DNA of 6,048 bases from Chloroflexota bacterium (GTDB taxonomy: Bacteria; Chloroflexota; UBA5177; JANWHV01): the NCBI GenBank assembly GCA_025450255.1, contig JANWHV010000136.1, positions 1 to 6,048 on the forward strand, in the 5' to 3' direction. Of the stretch, positions 5,688-6,048 are shown one piece after another. The number at the start of each line of letters is the position of its first letter. The stretch's first letter is position 1. The notes below the pieces were generated by a model. It worked only from the letters and a program-made list of their open reading frames with translations, ran no database searches and was not told the origin of the DNA. The position numbers and the translations under genes were made by a program.

Positions 5688-5767
5688 ATACCATTCGCCT
5701 TACGGCCAGCGATGGATCCACGGTGGTGGCAAACGTGGACATCGTGCTGCCCGGCGCCGGAGAGTAA
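5627..5767 (+). other. Out-of-frame C-terminal remnant, CBM6/CBM35-like strands
   Basis: In the frame ending at TAA 5765-5767 the translation reads PLIFSEVRAGVNTIRLTAS, then DGSTVVANVDIVLPGAGE. 'AGVNTIRL...DGS...ANVDIV' is the pattern of the last strands of carbohydrate-binding modules of the CBM6/CBM35 type. It has no start of its own and overlaps the end of the core frame, so it is best read as the former C-terminus of the same secreted gene, or as a domain joined to it by a deletion. Confidence 0.5.
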
Positions 5768-5793
5768 GGAGCAGTAAGTCCGGCGTGAATCGT

Positions 5794-5818
5794 CCTCGCG
5801 CAAGGCAACTCGCCGAGG
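5794..5818 (+). repeat. Weak hairpin after the secreted gene
   Basis: CCTCG (5794-5798) and CGAGG (5814-5818) can pair around 15 nt, 27 nt after the last stop. No T-tract follows, so a terminator function is only possible. The remaining spacer, about 5819-5913, shows nothing recognisable. Confidence 0.25.
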
Positions 5819-5913
5819 GAGTGTAACGATGCCACGCGCGCGCACTCCAGGTCGATACCGCAAATTACCGTATTCCGCACATCGCACCGGGTACATGCGT
5901 CAGACACCTTGGC

Positions 5914-5950
5914 ATTGCCTAATAGTTAGGCGATACCGTATAATATAGTT
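5914..5950 (+). promoter_or_regulatory. Promoter and operator of the MarR-like gene (leaderless)
   Basis: A perfect -10 TATAAT (5939-5944) is followed by 6 nt and then ATG 5951, so transcription probably starts at the start codon. TTGCCT (5915-5920) is a four-of-six -35 with an 18-nt spacer. An inverted repeat ATTGCCTAA-TAG-TTAGGCGAT (5914-5922 and 5926-5934, eight of nine positions matching, with perfect GCCTAA/TTAGGC cores) covers the -35 and spacer. MarR-family proteins bind such short palindromes, so autorepression by blocking polymerase is the likely arrangement. Regulation is inferred; the sites are visible. Confidence 0.75.
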
Positions 5951-6048
5951 ATGTCTGATCTCGATCTCCGCTTCCGCCGCGCCTATTGGGCCGCCGTCCA
6001 TTACGTGGATACGCGGCGGATGTATGCCTGGGAGGAACGCGGACTCAC
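5951..6048 (+). CDS. MarR-family-like transcriptional regulator, N-terminal fragment
   Basis: The first 32 codons run off the right edge: MSDLDLRFRRAYWAAVHYVD followed by TRRMYAWEERGL. The helix with W-A-A-V-H-Y-V-D and the segment ending 'WEERGLT' resembles the dimerisation helix and the run-in to 'LT..Q..vL..L' in MarR-type winged-helix regulators. The DNA-binding motif itself lies outside the window, so the family call rests on this N-terminus plus the palindrome in the promoter. No ribosome site is present; the start coincides with the predicted transcription start. Its target may be itself or a neighbour beyond the edge. Confidence 0.6.
   Translation, partial: MSDLDLRFRRAYWAAVHYVDTRRMYAWEERGL

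Larger units (their letters stand above)
4807..5767 (+). pseudogene. Broken gene for a secreted cysteine-containing beta-rich protein
   Basis: Three frames in succession carry protein-like sequence. Frame 1 has a signal peptide from 4807, a TAA at 4942, then AISAAFCDTFDAPGAG at about 5005-5049. Frame 2 begins near 5049 with KDQGGDLNPLVWGASRTSQ and runs to TGA 5685-5687. Frame 3 begins around 5627-5645 with TIGIPLIFSEVRAGVNTIRL and ends at TAA 5765-5767. Joining the frames gives one plausible exported protein of about 300 residues. Both frame changes are -1, that is one missing base or an equivalent indel. The gene is either a pseudogene or intact but affected by assembly errors; the in-frame TAA additionally needs a substitution or local indel pair. 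Programmed shifting is unlikely because no slippery heptamer is obvious. Confidence 0.6.

Noticed and set aside
1..6048. CRISPR arrays, tRNA/rRNA genes, insertion sequences, toxin-antitoxin or defence gene clusters
   Set aside because: No regularly spaced repeats, cloverleaf sequences, transposase motifs or recognisable defence domains were seen on either strand.

Overview
The window is about 6 kb of GC-rich bacterial DNA with no tRNA, rRNA, CRISPR array or recognisable insertion sequence. The organism cannot be named from sequence alone. Translation signals are mixed: two genes have strong Shine-Dalgarno sites (lipoprotein at 394, DUF2277 at 4278), and two appear leaderless, with a -10-like hexamer ending exactly 6 nt before the ATG (kinase at 3944 minus, MarR-like gene at 5951). 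That mixture is typical of Actinomycetota, Chloroflexota and Deinococcota. From memory, the kinase and the secreted cysteine-containing family resemble proteins of soil Chloroflexota (Ktedonobacteria-like). This is a weak placement.

Layout, left to right. The left edge (1-109, minus) holds the C-terminal part of an EAL (cyclic-di-GMP phosphodiesterase) domain whose upstream half is missing or scrambled. After about 280 nt without a convincing gene, but with a plausible promoter at 310-338, comes a large unrecognised lipoprotein gene (394-2073, plus). A hairpin-rich spacer precedes a ten-helix EamA/DMT-type transporter gene (2248-3483, plus). Its reading frame runs some 95 residues past the last helix and overlaps the end of a convergent small P-loop kinase gene (3318-3944, minus). 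The kinase gene starts directly at a 15-bp palindrome. An AT-rich island and a short DUF2277 gene (4278-4547, plus) follow.

The right third is dominated by a broken gene for a secreted protein (about 4807-5767, plus). A signal/anchor peptide, a cysteine-containing beta-rich domain and a carbohydrate-binding-module-like C-terminus lie in three successive reading frames, separated by a stop and two -1 frame changes. The window ends in the first 32 codons of a probable MarR-family regulator (5951 onward). Its promoter has a perfect TATAAT and an inverted repeat lying between the -35 and -10 elements.

The genes do not form an obvious pathway. They look like independent accessory or housekeeping units with separate promoters, in a region showing decay (EAL remnant, broken secreted gene, run-on transporter) and short hairpin-forming intergenic repeats. 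I found no convincing new multi-gene system. The best leads are the leaderless operator-promoter pairs, the two related hairpin motifs, the frame-broken secreted gene and the unrecognised lipoprotein.
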